Shown in pieces: positions 9,271-17,579 of a stretch of 64,000 nt of DNA; position 1 is the first letter of the stretch, and every line of letters starts with the position of its first letter. The stretch is from UBA5216 sp043743335 (GTDB taxonomy: Bacteria; Pseudomonadota; Gammaproteobacteria; Burkholderiales; SG8-41): contig JAYTWR010000112.1 in assembly GCA_043743335.1 (NCBI GenBank), positions 1-64,000 on the forward strand. The letters run 5' to 3'. The notes beneath the pieces were generated by a model. The model searched no databases. It saw only the letters and a list, made by a program, of their open reading frames with translations, and was not told the origin of the DNA. A program made the translations under genes and the position numbers.

Positions 9271-9932
9271 GCGCCCTGCGTAGCGTGATCGCGCGCGATC
9301 TCACGCTGGCGTGGCGGCGCCGCAGCGATGTGTTCACGTCGATGATCTTTTTTGTGCTTGTCGCGAGCCTGTTCCCGTTGGGCATCGGGCCGGAGCCGCA
9401 ATTGCTGCGCGCCATCGGGCCGGGCGTGGTGTGGGTGGCGGCGTTGTTGGCGTCGATGTTGGCCTTGTCGCGGCTCTTCGCTGCCGATTACGCCGACGGC
9501 ACGCTTGAGCAAATGGTGATCGGTGCCACGCCGTTGTCGGTGATTGTGATCGCTAAGGTAATCGCGCACTGGATCGCCGCGAATTTGCCGCTGGTGCTGA
9601 TCGGGCCGTTGCTCGGTTTGCAGTTTGGCTTGCCGGGCGAGGCGCTGGCGGTGCTGGCGTTGGCGCTGGCGCTGGGCACGCCCAGTTTGAGTTTGATCGG
9701 CGCGATTGGCGCGGCGCTCACGCTGGGCTTACGCGGCGGCGGCGTGTTGCTGGCGCTATTGGTGTTGCCGTTGTATGCGCCGGTGCTGATTTTGGGGGCG
9801 CTGGCGGTGGAAGCCACGGCCACCGGCCTTACCGCGCAACCGTACCTGCTGTTGTTGGCGGCGATGTCCCTAGCGGCGCTGTCGCTGGCGCCGTGGGCCG
9901 TGGCGGCGGCGCTTAGAATTTCTTATGAATAA
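9264..9932 (+). CDS. ccmB: Haem exporter membrane protein CcmB
   Basis: This 222-residue, strongly hydrophobic protein has about six membrane segments and the family features RSVIARDLTLAWRRRSD near the N-terminus and FPLGIGPEPQLLRAIGPGVVWVAALLA in pieces. It pairs with CcmA as the membrane half of the transporter-like complex. The start overlaps the end of ccmA, which indicates translational coupling. A 94-bp gap follows before ccmC; it contains an AT-rich stretch (ACGATATAAT) that could be a -10 element, but no good -35 was found. Confidence 0.95.
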   Translation: MLSALRSVIARDLTLAWRRRSDVFTSMIFFVLVASLFPLGIGPEPQLLRAIGPGVVWVAALLASMLALSRLFAADYADGTLEQMVIGATPLSVIVIAKVIAHWIAANLPLVLIGPLLGLQFGLPGEALAVLALALALGTPSLSLIGAIGAALTLGLRGGGVLLALLVLPLYAPVLILGALAVEATATGLTAQPYLLLLAAMSLAALSLAPWAVAAALRISYE

Positions 9933-10026
9933 ACAAGAGCTTACGATATAATTCGCGCGCTCGACATTTGCCTTAAACTTTGCCGCCCAAAAGCACTCCA
10001 ACACCGCGCCTGTTCCGTAATTTGTC

Positions 10027-10812
10027 GTGTCAAATCACCCCATGTCGAGCGCCACGCCGCAAACCGCAACCTCCAGCATTCACTGGTTCAAGTACGCCTC
10101 GCCGCAGACGTTTTTTCCGCTGGCGGGCGCGCTTGCGCCTTGGTTTGCCGCGATGGCCGCTGTGTTGTGCGTGGCGGGTTTGTATATTGGCTTTTTTGTT
10201 GCACCCACGGATGCACAGCAAGGCGAGTCGTACCGCATTATTTTCATTCACGTTCCAGCGGCGTGGATGTCGATGCTGATTTATCTGGTGATGGCGTTTT
10301 GGGCGGGCATGGGCTTGGCGTTTAACACGCGGCTGTCGGGCATGATGGCGACGGCGTTGGCGCCGACGGGGGCGATGTTTACCTTTGTCGCGCTGTGGAC
10401 GGGCGCGCTGTGGGGGCGGCCCACCTGGGGCACTTGGTGGGTGTGGGATGCGCGGTTGACGTCTGAGTTGCTGCTGCTTTTTTTGTATTTTGGTTTTATG
10501 GCGCTGCAAGCGGCGATAGACGATCCGCGCCGCGCAGACAAAGCCGGTGCGGTGCTGGCGCTGGTGGGCGTGATCAATATTCCGATTATTTATTTTAGTG
10601 TGCAGTGGTGGAACACGCTGCATCAAGGCTCTTCGGTCAGCCTCAAAAGCGCGCCGACGATGGCGATGACCATGTTCACCGGCATGCTGGTGATGGTGTT
10701 CGCGTGCTGGGCGTACGCGATTGCAGCGGCGCTGTGGCGCGTGCGCTGCATTATTCTTGAGCGTGAGCAGCGCAGTGATTGGGTGCGTGTTTATCTGGAT
10801 GGAGCGAAATGA
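10027..10812 (+). CDS. ccmC: Haem exporter protein CcmC
   Basis: This is a 261-residue membrane protein. The haem-handling WWD motif reads WGTWWVWDARLT at about residues 134-145, and conserved histidines flank it (IIFIHVPAAW upstream and WWNTLHQGSS downstream). CcmC loads haem onto CcmE at the periplasmic face. Two starts are possible: GTG at 10027 or ATG at 10042. Neither has a convincing ribosome site, and the first five residues are not conserved in the family, so 10042 may be right. It overlaps ccmD by the four bases ATGA. Confidence 0.95.
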   Translation: MSNHPMSSATPQTATSSIHWFKYASPQTFFPLAGALAPWFAAMAAVLCVAGLYIGFFVAPTDAQQGESYRIIFIHVPAAWMSMLIYLVMAFWAGMGLAFNTRLSGMMATALAPTGAMFTFVALWTGALWGRPTWGTWWVWDARLTSELLLLFLYFGFMALQAAIDDPRRADKAGAVLALVGVINIPIIYFSVQWWNTLHQGSSVSLKSAPTMAMTMFTGMLVMVFACWAYAIAAALWRVRCIILEREQRSDWVRVYLDGAK

Positions 10813-10967
10813 ACTGGGGTAGCGCAGCCGAATTTTTTGCCATGGGCGGCAAGGGGCTTTATGTGTGGGGCTCGTACGCGATGACGTTTTTGTGCGTGGC
10901 GATAGAGCTGATTTCGCTGGCAGCGCGTCGTCGGGCGACGAAGGATTATGAGGGCGCGCGCCGATGA
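10809..10967 (+). CDS. ccmD: Small haem exporter subunit CcmD
   Basis: This 52-residue protein has one membrane segment (YVWGSYAMTFLCVAIELISL) followed by a basic tail (ARRRATKDY), the standard CcmD plan. It stabilises the CcmC-CcmE complex. Its ATG overlaps the ccmC stop and its stop overlaps the ccmE start, so translation of all three is coupled. I took the ATG at 10809 rather than an upstream in-frame codon because it gives the usual length and coupling. Confidence 0.93.
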   Translation: MNWGSAAEFFAMGGKGLYVWGSYAMTFLCVAIELISLAARRRATKDYEGARR

Positions 10968-11425
10968 AACCCCGTCACCGCCGCATGGCCTTGATTGTCG
11001 CGGGCGTGGCCGGGCTGGCTGTAGCCGCCGCGCTGGTGCTGTCGGCATTTCAGCAGAATCTGGTGTTCTTTTTCACCCCGTCACAGGTGGCGGCTAACGA
11101 AGCGCCGCAGGGCCGCGCGTTCCGCGTTGGCGGCATGGTGGAGACCGGCAGCGTTAAGCGTCAGCCGGATGGCGTCACGGTGAATTTTGTGGTGACGGAT
11201 ACCGCCAAGAGCATTCCCGTGGCGTATAAAGGCGTGCTGCCGGATTTGTTTCGCGAAGGCAAAGGCGTGGTGACGCAAGGCCGCCTCGAAAACGGCGTGT
11301 TTGTGGCGAGTGAAGTGCTCGCGAAGCATGACGAAAACTACATGCCACCTGAAGCTGCCGACGCCGTGAAAAAAGCGCAGGCGACCAATCAAAAAGCGAC
11401 GGGCACCGTCATCAACGCCAAATAA
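10964..11425 (+). CDS. ccmE: Periplasmic haem chaperone CcmE
   Basis: This 153-residue protein has an N-terminal membrane anchor at about residues 8-30 and an OB-fold domain. The haem-binding motif LAKHDENYMPPE places the covalent haem histidine at His122, with the conserved tyrosine at 126. The family role is to receive haem from CcmC and pass it to the CcmF/H ligase. The gene is coupled to ccmD and followed by ccmF after 18 bp. Confidence 0.96.
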   Translation: MKPRHRRMALIVAGVAGLAVAAALVLSAFQQNLVFFFTPSQVAANEAPQGRAFRVGGMVETGSVKRQPDGVTVNFVVTDTAKSIPVAYKGVLPDLFREGKGVVTQGRLENGVFVASEVLAKHDENYMPPEAADAVKKAQATNQKATGTVINAK

Positions 11426-11443
11426 TTCCAAGGCACATCACCC

Positions 11444-13423
11444 ATGATTCCAGAACTCGGTCAATTCGCGTTAATTCTCGCGCTGCTGCTGGCGCTGGCG
11501 CAAGGCACGCTGCCCCTAGTGGGCGCTGCACGGGGCGTGCAATCGTGGATGAATCTCGCGCGGCCCGCAGCGCAGGGGCAGTTTGTGTTTATCGCGATTG
11601 CGTTTGGCTGCCTGACGTACTCGTTTGTAAACAATGATTTTTCGGTGCTGTATGTCGCCTCCAACTCCAACTCCGCGCTGCCGCTGCAATACCGTGTTGC
11701 CGGGGTGTGGGGCGGGCACGAAGGCTCGCTGCTGTTGTGGGTGTTGATGCTGGCGCTGTGGACTATGGCAGTGAGTGTGTTCAGCAGTCACTTGCCGGAC
11801 GATATCGTTGCGCGCGTGCTGGGCGTGATGGGCTTGATCAGCGTGGGTTTTTTGAGCTTTATGTTGTTTACCTCCAACCCTTTCGACCGCTTGCTGCCGG
11901 CGGCGATGGACGGTCGCGATCTGAATCCGCTGCTGCAAGACCCTGGCATGGTGATTCATCCGCCGATGCTTTATATGGGTTACGTCGGATTTTCTGTGGC
12001 GTTTGCGTTTGCCATTGCGGCCTTGCTGTCGGGACGGCTGGATGCCACTTGGGCGCGCTGGTCACGCCCTTGGACCACCCTCGCTTGGATGTTCCTTACA
12101 CTCGGCATTGCACTCGGCAGTTGGTGGGCGTACTACGAGTTGGGTTGGGGCGGCTGGTGGTTTTGGGATCCAGTGGAGAACGCCTCATTCATGCCGTGGC
12201 TGGTGGGCACCGCGTTGATTCATTCGCTGGCGGTGACGGAAAAGCGCGGCTCGTTTAAAAGCTGGACGGTGCTGCTGGCGATTTTTGCGTTTGCGTTATC
12301 GTTGCTAGGCACATTCTTGGTGCGTTCGGGCGTGCTGACATCGGTGCACGCGTTCGCGACCGATCCCAAGCGTGGCGTTTACATTCTTGTGTTTTTGACC
12401 ATCGTCATTGGCGGCTCGCTGGGCTTGTTCGCGTGGCGCGCGCATCGCGTGGGCCTCGGTGGGCGTTTTGAGGTGGTGTCGCGGGAATCATTTTTGCTCA
12501 CCAACAATGTGCTGTTGGTGGTGGCTGCAGGCTCGGTGCTGCTTGGTACGCTGTATCCCTTGTTTATCGATGCGCTGGGCATGGGCAAATTATCGGTGGG
12601 CCCGCCGTACTTTGAATCCGTGTTTGTGCCGCTGATGGCGCCCGCGCTGTTCTTGATGGGCGTGGGGCCGATGGCGCGCTGGAAGCAGGCGAATCTACCC
12701 GAACTCGCGGTGCGACTGAAATGGGCGTTTGCGGTGGCGGTTGTAGGCGCAATTCTGTTGCCGTTGACTATGGGCGCTTGGACGCCGCTGGCGAGCTTTG
12801 GTTTGCTGCTGGCGCTGTGGATTGTCGCCAGCAGTGGGGTGACGTTGATGTCACGCCTAAAGCAAAGCCCCGGCGCAACCCTCGGTGCGAAGCTGCGTGC
12901 GCAATCGCGCAGTTATTACGGTATGTTGCTCGCGCACGTTGGGGTGGCGGTGTTCGTCACCGGTGTGACCATGGTGAAGAGTTACGAGGCCGAGAAAGAT
13001 GTGCGTCTGGCGATTGGCGACACGGTTGAACTCGGCGGTTACACCTTCCGTTTCGATGCGCTCAACGATGTGAAAGGGCCGAACTACGTGGCCGCGCGCG
13101 GCACCATGAGCGTTACGCGTAACGGCGCGCCGCTGGCGACGATGTATCCCGAAAAACGCATTTACAACGTGCAAAAAAATGCCATGACCGAAGCGGCGAT
13201 CAACACCGGCTTCACGCGCGATTTGTACGTATCGCTCGGTGAAGAGGTGGGCGACAAGGCGTGGGTGGTGCGCGTGCAGGTCAAGCCGTTTGTGGATTGG
13301 ATTTGGGGCGGCTGCGTGTTGATGGCCCTAGGCGGATTGCTGGCGGTGCTAGACCGGCGCTATCGCGTGGCGGCGCGTTCGCGCGCGGACACCGTACCCG
13401 CCGACGCTGCGGTAGCCAGATAG
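11444..13423 (+). CDS. ccmF: Cytochrome c haem lyase subunit CcmF
   Basis: This 659-residue multi-spanning membrane protein has the WWD motif WGGWWFWDPVEN at about residues 235-246, preceded by the conserved GVWGGHEGSLLLW at about 86-98 and DPGMVIHPPMLYMGYVG at about 165-182. CcmF with CcmH forms the haem ligase that joins haem to CxxCH apocytochromes. The length is normal for the family. The gene ends 12 bp before ccmG. Confidence 0.97.
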   Translation: MIPELGQFALILALLLALAQGTLPLVGAARGVQSWMNLARPAAQGQFVFIAIAFGCLTYSFVNNDFSVLYVASNSNSALPLQYRVAGVWGGHEGSLLLWVLMLALWTMAVSVFSSHLPDDIVARVLGVMGLISVGFLSFMLFTSNPFDRLLPAAMDGRDLNPLLQDPGMVIHPPMLYMGYVGFSVAFAFAIAALLSGRLDATWARWSRPWTTLAWMFLTLGIALGSWWAYYELGWGGWWFWDPVENASFMPWLVGTALIHSLAVTEKRGSFKSWTVLLAIFAFALSLLGTFLVRSGVLTSVHAFATDPKRGVYILVFLTIVIGGSLGLFAWRAHRVGLGGRFEVVSRESFLLTNNVLLVVAAGSVLLGTLYPLFIDALGMGKLSVGPPYFESVFVPLMAPALFLMGVGPMARWKQANLPELAVRLKWAFAVAVVGAILLPLTMGAWTPLASFGLLLALWIVASSGVTLMSRLKQSPGATLGAKLRAQSRSYYGMLLAHVGVAVFVTGVTMVKSYEAEKDVRLAIGDTVELGGYTFRFDALNDVKGPNYVAARGTMSVTRNGAPLATMYPEKRIYNVQKNAMTEAAINTGFTRDLYVSLGEEVGDKAWVVRVQVKPFVDWIWGGCVLMALGGLLAVLDRRYRVAARSRADTVPADAAVAR

Positions 13424-13435
13424 CGGGATCACGCG

Positions 13436-13957
13436 ATGAAAATCTGGTTGTGGCCGTTGGGCTTTCTGGTATTGGTGGTTTTTCTTGGCGTCGGCCTCAC
13501 GCTCAACCCGCGCGAAGTGCCGTCACCGTTAATCAACAAGGCTGCGCCGCCGTTTGAATTGCCGCAGTTGCACGCGCAGGATAAAACCTTCTCGCAAAAG
13601 GACATGGCGGGCAAGGTGTGGTTGCTCAACGTGTGGGCATCGTGGTGTGCGTCGTGTCGCGATGAACATCCGGTGCTGGTGGATCTCGCCAAGAGCGGCA
13701 AGGTGCCGATTTATGGGCTGAATTACAAAGACCGCCGCGCCGACGGCATCGCGTGGCTCAACCGCTTTGGCGACCCGTATGTGTTGTCGGCTTTCGACGC
13801 GCAGGGCCGCATCGGTATCGACTACGGCGTATACGGCGTGCCGGAAACGTATGTGATCGACAAGCAGGGCATTATTCGCTTTAAGCAAATCGGGCCGGTG
13901 ACGCCGGAGATTTTGAGCGAGAAAATTTTGCCGCTGATTGCCAAGCTCAATGGTTGA
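13436..13957 (+). CDS. ccmG: Thiol:disulfide interchange protein CcmG/DsbE
   Basis: This 173-residue, membrane-anchored thioredoxin-fold protein carries the active site WCASC (Cys71 and Cys74), then the conserved GVPETYVID cis-proline loop. The membrane segment is at about residues 5-22. It keeps the apocytochrome CxxCH cysteines or CcmH reduced before haem attachment. The stop codon is followed directly by a tandem repeat array that fills the space to ccmH. Confidence 0.95.
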   Translation: MKIWLWPLGFLVLVVFLGVGLTLNPREVPSPLINKAAPPFELPQLHAQDKTFSQKDMAGKVWLLNVWASWCASCRDEHPVLVDLAKSGKVPIYGLNYKDRRADGIAWLNRFGDPYVLSAFDAQGRIGIDYGVYGVPETYVIDKQGIIRFKQIGPVTPEILSEKILPLIAKLNG

Positions 13958-14013
13958 GCGACTAGGCGATTAGGCGATTAAGCGATTAAGCGATTAGGCG
14001 ATTAGGCGATTCC
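13958..14013 (+). repeat. Seven tandem copies of an 8-bp unit between ccmG and ccmH
   Basis: Seven units of GCGATTAG (with variants GCGACTAG, GCGATTAA and GCGATTCC) run without a break from the base after the ccmG stop to the first base of the ccmH start region. No Shine-Dalgarno sequence is present, because the repeat occupies its place. A change in copy number would alter the ccmG-ccmH spacing by 8 bp. Confidence 0.92.
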
Positions 14014-14016
14014 GTG

Positions 14017-14481
14017 ATGAAATGTAACCAATTGATTTTATTGATGTTTTTATTCTTCTCGGGATGGCTTGCACAAGCGGCCGACGACGCCGCGCTGGAA
14101 CAACGCGTGCAACGCATGGCCGAGGAGTTGCGTTGCCTCGTGTGTCAAAACCAGTCGTTGGCAGATTCGCACGCCGATCTGGCGGTTGATCTAAAAAATC
14201 AGGTGCGCGAACAATTCAAACAAGGTGCAAGTGAGCAAGACGTGATTGCCTTCATGACCGAACGCTATGGTGATTTTGTGTTGTACCGGCCACCGATGAA
14301 GGCGACGACGATACTGCTGTGGTTCGGCCCCGGCCTGTTGATGGTGGGTGGCTTGATTGCCCTGTTTTTGCGCTTGCGTCAACGCGCTGCCGATGCCGCA
14401 GAACCCACGCTGTCCGCAGCCGAGCGCGCGCGCGCGGCAGCATTGCTGGCGGGCGATACCGGCAAGGCAGGTCAGCAATGA
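14017..14481 (+). CDS. ccmH: Cytochrome c-type biogenesis protein CcmH
   Basis: This 154-residue protein has a signal sequence, then the redox motif LRCLVCQNQS (Cys40 and Cys43) and a single C-terminal membrane segment (ATTILLWFGPGLLMVGGLIAL in part). It is the short CcmH that pairs with CcmF; the TPR part is a separate gene, ccmI. An in-frame GTG at 14014 is the alternative start. The first codons after the ATG are exactly one copy of the dispersed IHF-like motif, giving CNQLILLM. The upstream tandem repeat replaces the usual ribosome site, so initiation may depend on readthrough coupling from ccmG. Confidence 0.94.
   Translation: MKCNQLILLMFLFFSGWLAQAADDAALEQRVQRMAEELRCLVCQNQSLADSHADLAVDLKNQVREQFKQGASEQDVIAFMTERYGDFVLYRPPMKATTILLWFGPGLLMVGGLIALFLRLRQRAADAAEPTLSAAERARAAALLAGDTGKAGQQ
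14024..14045 (-). repeat. IHF-like dispersed motif, copy 2 (signal peptide codons of ccmH)
   Basis: On the minus strand the bases contain AATCAA-TTGG-TTA, an exact IHF consensus match. The motif forms codons 3 to 10 of ccmH. Confidence 0.75.
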
Positions 14482-15776
14482 CCGTGTTCTGGATTGTCGC
14501 GGCGATATTGATCGTCGTTGCCTTGCTGTTTGTGTTGCCGCCGCTGTGGCGGCGTGGCAAACCGGATGCTGCCGGCGGCGTGGCGGCGCAGCCGCTGAAC
14601 GTGGCGGTGTATCGCGATCAACAGCAGGAGCTCGAAGCGGATCGCCACGCGGGCACATTAAGCGAGGATCAATACGAGCGCGCGCGCGTGGAATTGGAAC
14701 GCCGCTTGTTGGAGGACGTCTCCAACACGCCAGCGCCTGCCCCTGTGCAGCGTACGAGTGGCCGCGCGCCGGTGATCGTGCTGGGTGTTGCCGTGCCGCT
14801 GCTGGCGGTGGGGCTGTATTTCGCCGTGGGTAGTCCGCGCGCGTTAGCGCCGGTGGAAATGCCGGCGCATGGTGCGGGCGGGGGGGGGGACGCCAAGGGC
14901 AAGCTGCCCAGCCCGGAACAAATCGAAGCCATGGTGGCCAAGCTCGCCGAGCGCATGAAGCAAAACCCGGACGACCCGCAGGGCTGGGCGATGCTCGGGC
15001 GCTCGTATGCGGTGATGGGCCGCTATAACGATTCCGCTGCGGCCTACGCCAACGCGGTGGCGCGCGTGCCCGACAACCCGCATTTGCTGGCCGATTACGC
15101 CGACGCGATGGCCATGGCGCAAGGGCAGTCGCTACAGGGCGAGCCGGAAAAACTGATCATGCGCGCGCTCAAAGTCGATCCGAATCACGTGAAATCGCTG
15201 GCGCTGGCCGGCACCATTGCCTTTGATAAAAAAGACTTTCCCACGGCGATTAAATACTGGGAAAAGATGGCCACGCTGGTGCCGCCCGATTCCGAAATGG
15301 CGCGCAACATGCAGGGCAGCATCGCCGAAGCACGCGAGCGCATGGGCGGTGCGCCTAAAATGGCCGCCGCCGCAGAACAGCCGGCCGAGAAACCTGCGCC
15401 AGTGCCCGACAAAGCGGTGGGGGGTGGTAGTGCCAGCGGCGTTAGCGGCACCGTCACGCTGTCGCCTGCGCTGAAAGGTAAAGTCAAGCCGGACGACACG
15501 GTGTTCATTTTCGCCCGTGCCGCCGAAGGCCCGCGCATGCCGCTCGCCATATTGCGCAAAAAGGCGAGCGAGTTGCCGCTGACGTTTACACTCAACGACA
15601 GTATGGCGATGAACCCGGTGGCCAATCTGTCGAGTGCGCCGCGTGTGATTATCGGCGCGCGCATTTCCAAAAGCGGAAACGCCATGCCGCAACCTGGTGA
15701 TTTGCAGGGCGCGACGCAGCCGGTGAGCAACAGCGGCAAGAATCTTTCGGTGGTGATCGATACCGAAGTGCAGTGA
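14478..15776 (+). CDS. ccmI: Cytochrome c biogenesis TPR protein CcmI (CycH)
   Basis: This 432-residue protein begins with two membrane segments (TVFWIVAAILIVVALLFVLP and VIVLGVAVPLLAVGLYFAVG) around a cytoplasmic heptad region (YRDQQQELEADRHAG). A TPR region follows (QGWAMLGRSYAVMGRYNDSAAAY), then a C-terminal beta domain at about residues 320-432. CcmI captures apocytochrome C-termini for the ligase. Its ATG overlaps the ccmH stop as ATGA; an open frame extends further upstream but lies inside ccmH. It is the last gene of the ccm operon. Confidence 0.94.
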   Translation: MTVFWIVAAILIVVALLFVLPPLWRRGKPDAAGGVAAQPLNVAVYRDQQQELEADRHAGTLSEDQYERARVELERRLLEDVSNTPAPAPVQRTSGRAPVIVLGVAVPLLAVGLYFAVGSPRALAPVEMPAHGAGGGGDAKGKLPSPEQIEAMVAKLAERMKQNPDDPQGWAMLGRSYAVMGRYNDSAAAYANAVARVPDNPHLLADYADAMAMAQGQSLQGEPEKLIMRALKVDPNHVKSLALAGTIAFDKKDFPTAIKYWEKMATLVPPDSEMARNMQGSIAEARERMGGAPKMAAAAEQPAEKPAPVPDKAVGGGSASGVSGTVTLSPALKGKVKPDDTVFIFARAAEGPRMPLAILRKKASELPLTFTLNDSMAMNPVANLSSAPRVIIGARISKSGNAMPQPGDLQGATQPVSNSGKNLSVVIDTEVQ

Positions 15777-15822
15777 CGCACGCGAGAGCACTCAATCATT
15801 CAGTGGGGCTTGTAAAAAGCTT

Positions 15823-15977
15823 TTTGCCACAGAGGATACCGAGGAAAACGACGCTTTCGGCTTTGGTAGTGGTCTGATCCCTATTCGAAATGGGGAATGG
15901 GGAATGGGGAATGAGGAATAGGGAATGGCGGCGGCAACAACCACATCTCGATAGCGCTCTGTGTCCTCTGTGGTAAA
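15823..15977. repeat. Inverted-repeat element with CCACAGAGG ends
   Basis: The 21-bp ends 15823-15843 (TTTGCCACAGAGGATACCGAG) and 15957-15977 are inverted copies with three mismatches. They enclose about 113 bp containing five 7-bp GGGGAAT-type tandem units (15892-15926). The same arrangement, with the same end sequence, occurs at 41411-41607. This looks like a non-coding, MITE-like element; no gene lies inside it. Confidence 0.7.
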
Positions 15978-15999
15978 TAAAGTTTTGGATTAAAGTTAT

Positions 16000-16016
16000 T
16001 TAAAATCAAATAGTTA
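16000..16016 (+). repeat. IHF-like dispersed motif, copy 3 (against the ribosome site of fahA)
   Basis: AATCAA-ATAG-TTA matches the IHF consensus exactly. The motif runs directly into the GGGAG ribosome site of the fumarylacetoacetase gene. Confidence 0.75.
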
Positions 16017-16028
16017 GGGAGATTCATC

Positions 16029-17354
16029 ATGGCCATCGCACTAGACGAAACCCACGACGCTAAACGCCAGAGCTGGGTCACCAGCGCCAATGGCCACGGC
16101 GCTTTTCCGATCCAGAATTTGCCTTTGGGCATTTTCAGTGTGAAGGGCGATGCACCACGCGGCGGTGTCGCCATGGGCGATCAGGTGCTCGATCTCAAGG
16201 CCGCCAGTGCTGCGGGCCTGTTCAGCGGTGATGCTGAAAAAGCCGCGCGCGCAGCGAGCACCTCGACGTTAAATGATTTGATGGCGCTGGGTGCCAGCCC
16301 GCGCGCGGCGTTGCGCAAGCAATTATCCGCGTTGCTGGCCGAAGGCTCGGCTGAATCCAAACGCGCGCAACCGCTGGCGGCAACGTTGTTGCACAAGATG
16401 GCCGATTGCCAATTGCACCTGCCGGCCAAGATCGGCGCGTTCACGGATTTTTTTGCCGGTATCACGCACGCCGAAAACGGCGGTAAGCGCCGCGGGTCCA
16501 ATCCACCGCTGTCGCCTAATTACAAATACGTGCCGGTGGCCTATCACAGCCGCGCCTCTACCGTGCGTCCGACGGGCGTGCCGGTGCGCCGTCCCAACGG
16601 GCAGCGCGTGGTGGATGGCGATAAATTGCCGACGTTCGGCCCGTGTCTGAAAATGGATTTCGAACTCGAATTCGGCATTTGGATCGGCAGCGGCAACGAA
16701 TGGGGCACGCCCATCACCACCGGCAAGGCGCGTGATCACATCTACGGCTACTGCATGTTGAATGACTGGTCGGCGCGCGACATCCAGCGTTGGGAATCAC
16801 AACCGCTAGGGCCGTTTCTCTCCAAAAATTTTGGCACCACGATTTCGCCCTGGATGATCATGCCCGAAGCGCTGGCACCGTTTCAGACCGCACAGCCCGC
16901 GCGGCCCGAAGGCGACCCCCAGCCCTTGCCGTATTTGTGGGACGACACGGATCAGCGCGAAGGCCAGTTCGATCTCGACATCGAAGTGCTGATCCACACC
17001 GAAACCATGCGCAACAAAGGCATGCCACCGCAACGCATCTCGGTGAGCAACACCAAGCACCTGTATTGGACGGTGGCGCAGATGGTGGCGCATCACACCT
17101 GTGGCGGATGCAGCCTCGAATCCGGCGACATCTTCGGCTCCGGTACCATCAGTGGCCCCACGCCGGAGAACTACGGCAGCATCGCCGAACTCACCTTCGA
17201 CGGCACGCGCGACATTACTTTGTCGTCCGGCGAAACCCGTCGCTGGGTGCAGGATGGCGACGATATTTATTTGCGTGCGCACGGCAAGCGTGCGGGGTAT
17301 GCGTCGATAGGGTTTGGCGATTGCTGCGCGCGTATGGTGGCGGGAAAATCGTAA
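16029..17354 (+). CDS. fahA: Fumarylacetoacetase
   Basis: This 441-residue protein has the family order: an N-terminal SH3-like domain with FPIQNLPLGIFS, then the catalytic FAH fold with DFFAGITHAENGG, YKYVPVAYHSRAST, LKMDFELEFGIWIG, YCMLNDWSARDIQRWE and NTKHLYWTVAQMVAHHT. Metal and substrate residues fall in the DWSARD and HH regions. The reaction splits fumarylacetoacetate into fumarate and acetoacetate, the last step of tyrosine/homogentisate breakdown. Homogentisate dioxygenase is not adjacent. A GGGAG ribosome site lies 8 bp before the ATG. Confidence 0.95.
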   Translation: MAIALDETHDAKRQSWVTSANGHGAFPIQNLPLGIFSVKGDAPRGGVAMGDQVLDLKAASAAGLFSGDAEKAARAASTSTLNDLMALGASPRAALRKQLSALLAEGSAESKRAQPLAATLLHKMADCQLHLPAKIGAFTDFFAGITHAENGGKRRGSNPPLSPNYKYVPVAYHSRASTVRPTGVPVRRPNGQRVVDGDKLPTFGPCLKMDFELEFGIWIGSGNEWGTPITTGKARDHIYGYCMLNDWSARDIQRWESQPLGPFLSKNFGTTISPWMIMPEALAPFQTAQPARPEGDPQPLPYLWDDTDQREGQFDLDIEVLIHTETMRNKGMPPQRISVSNTKHLYWTVAQMVAHHTCGGCSLESGDIFGSGTISGPTPENYGSIAELTFDGTRDITLSSGETRRWVQDGDDIYLRAHGKRAGYASIGFGDCCARMVAGKS

Positions 17355-17394
17355 GATATGTAGATGCCGGTGACGAAGCAACCGCAGCGGTCGC

Positions 17395-17449
17395 GCTGAT
17401 CGTCCGCTGATCGTCGGCTGATGGTCCACTGATTGTCCACTGATGGTCC
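17395..17449 (+). repeat. Five tandem copies of an 11-bp unit
   Basis: Units of GCTGATSGTCC with one or two changes each fill the middle of the 225-bp gap between fahA and the VIT1-type gene. No promoter or terminator was recognised in this gap. Confidence 0.85.
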
Positions 17450-17579
17450 AATCGCAGCCACAGTTTCGGCGGCTTACTTTCAGGCAATCTGTGCTGACGC
17501 AGCGAGTCAGTTAATCACGCCATAGGCGCGGCACTGTACGGCTGGCGTATCGTGCGCCATCGCAAACACTGGAGCACCC

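Noticed and set aside
13958..14013. Short regularly spaced repeats as a CRISPR array
   Set aside because: Units are 8 bp and contiguous with no spacers; no cas genes are present.
14319..14477. Longer N-terminus for ccmI
   Set aside because: It lies inside ccmH; the ATGA overlap at 14478 gives the family start.
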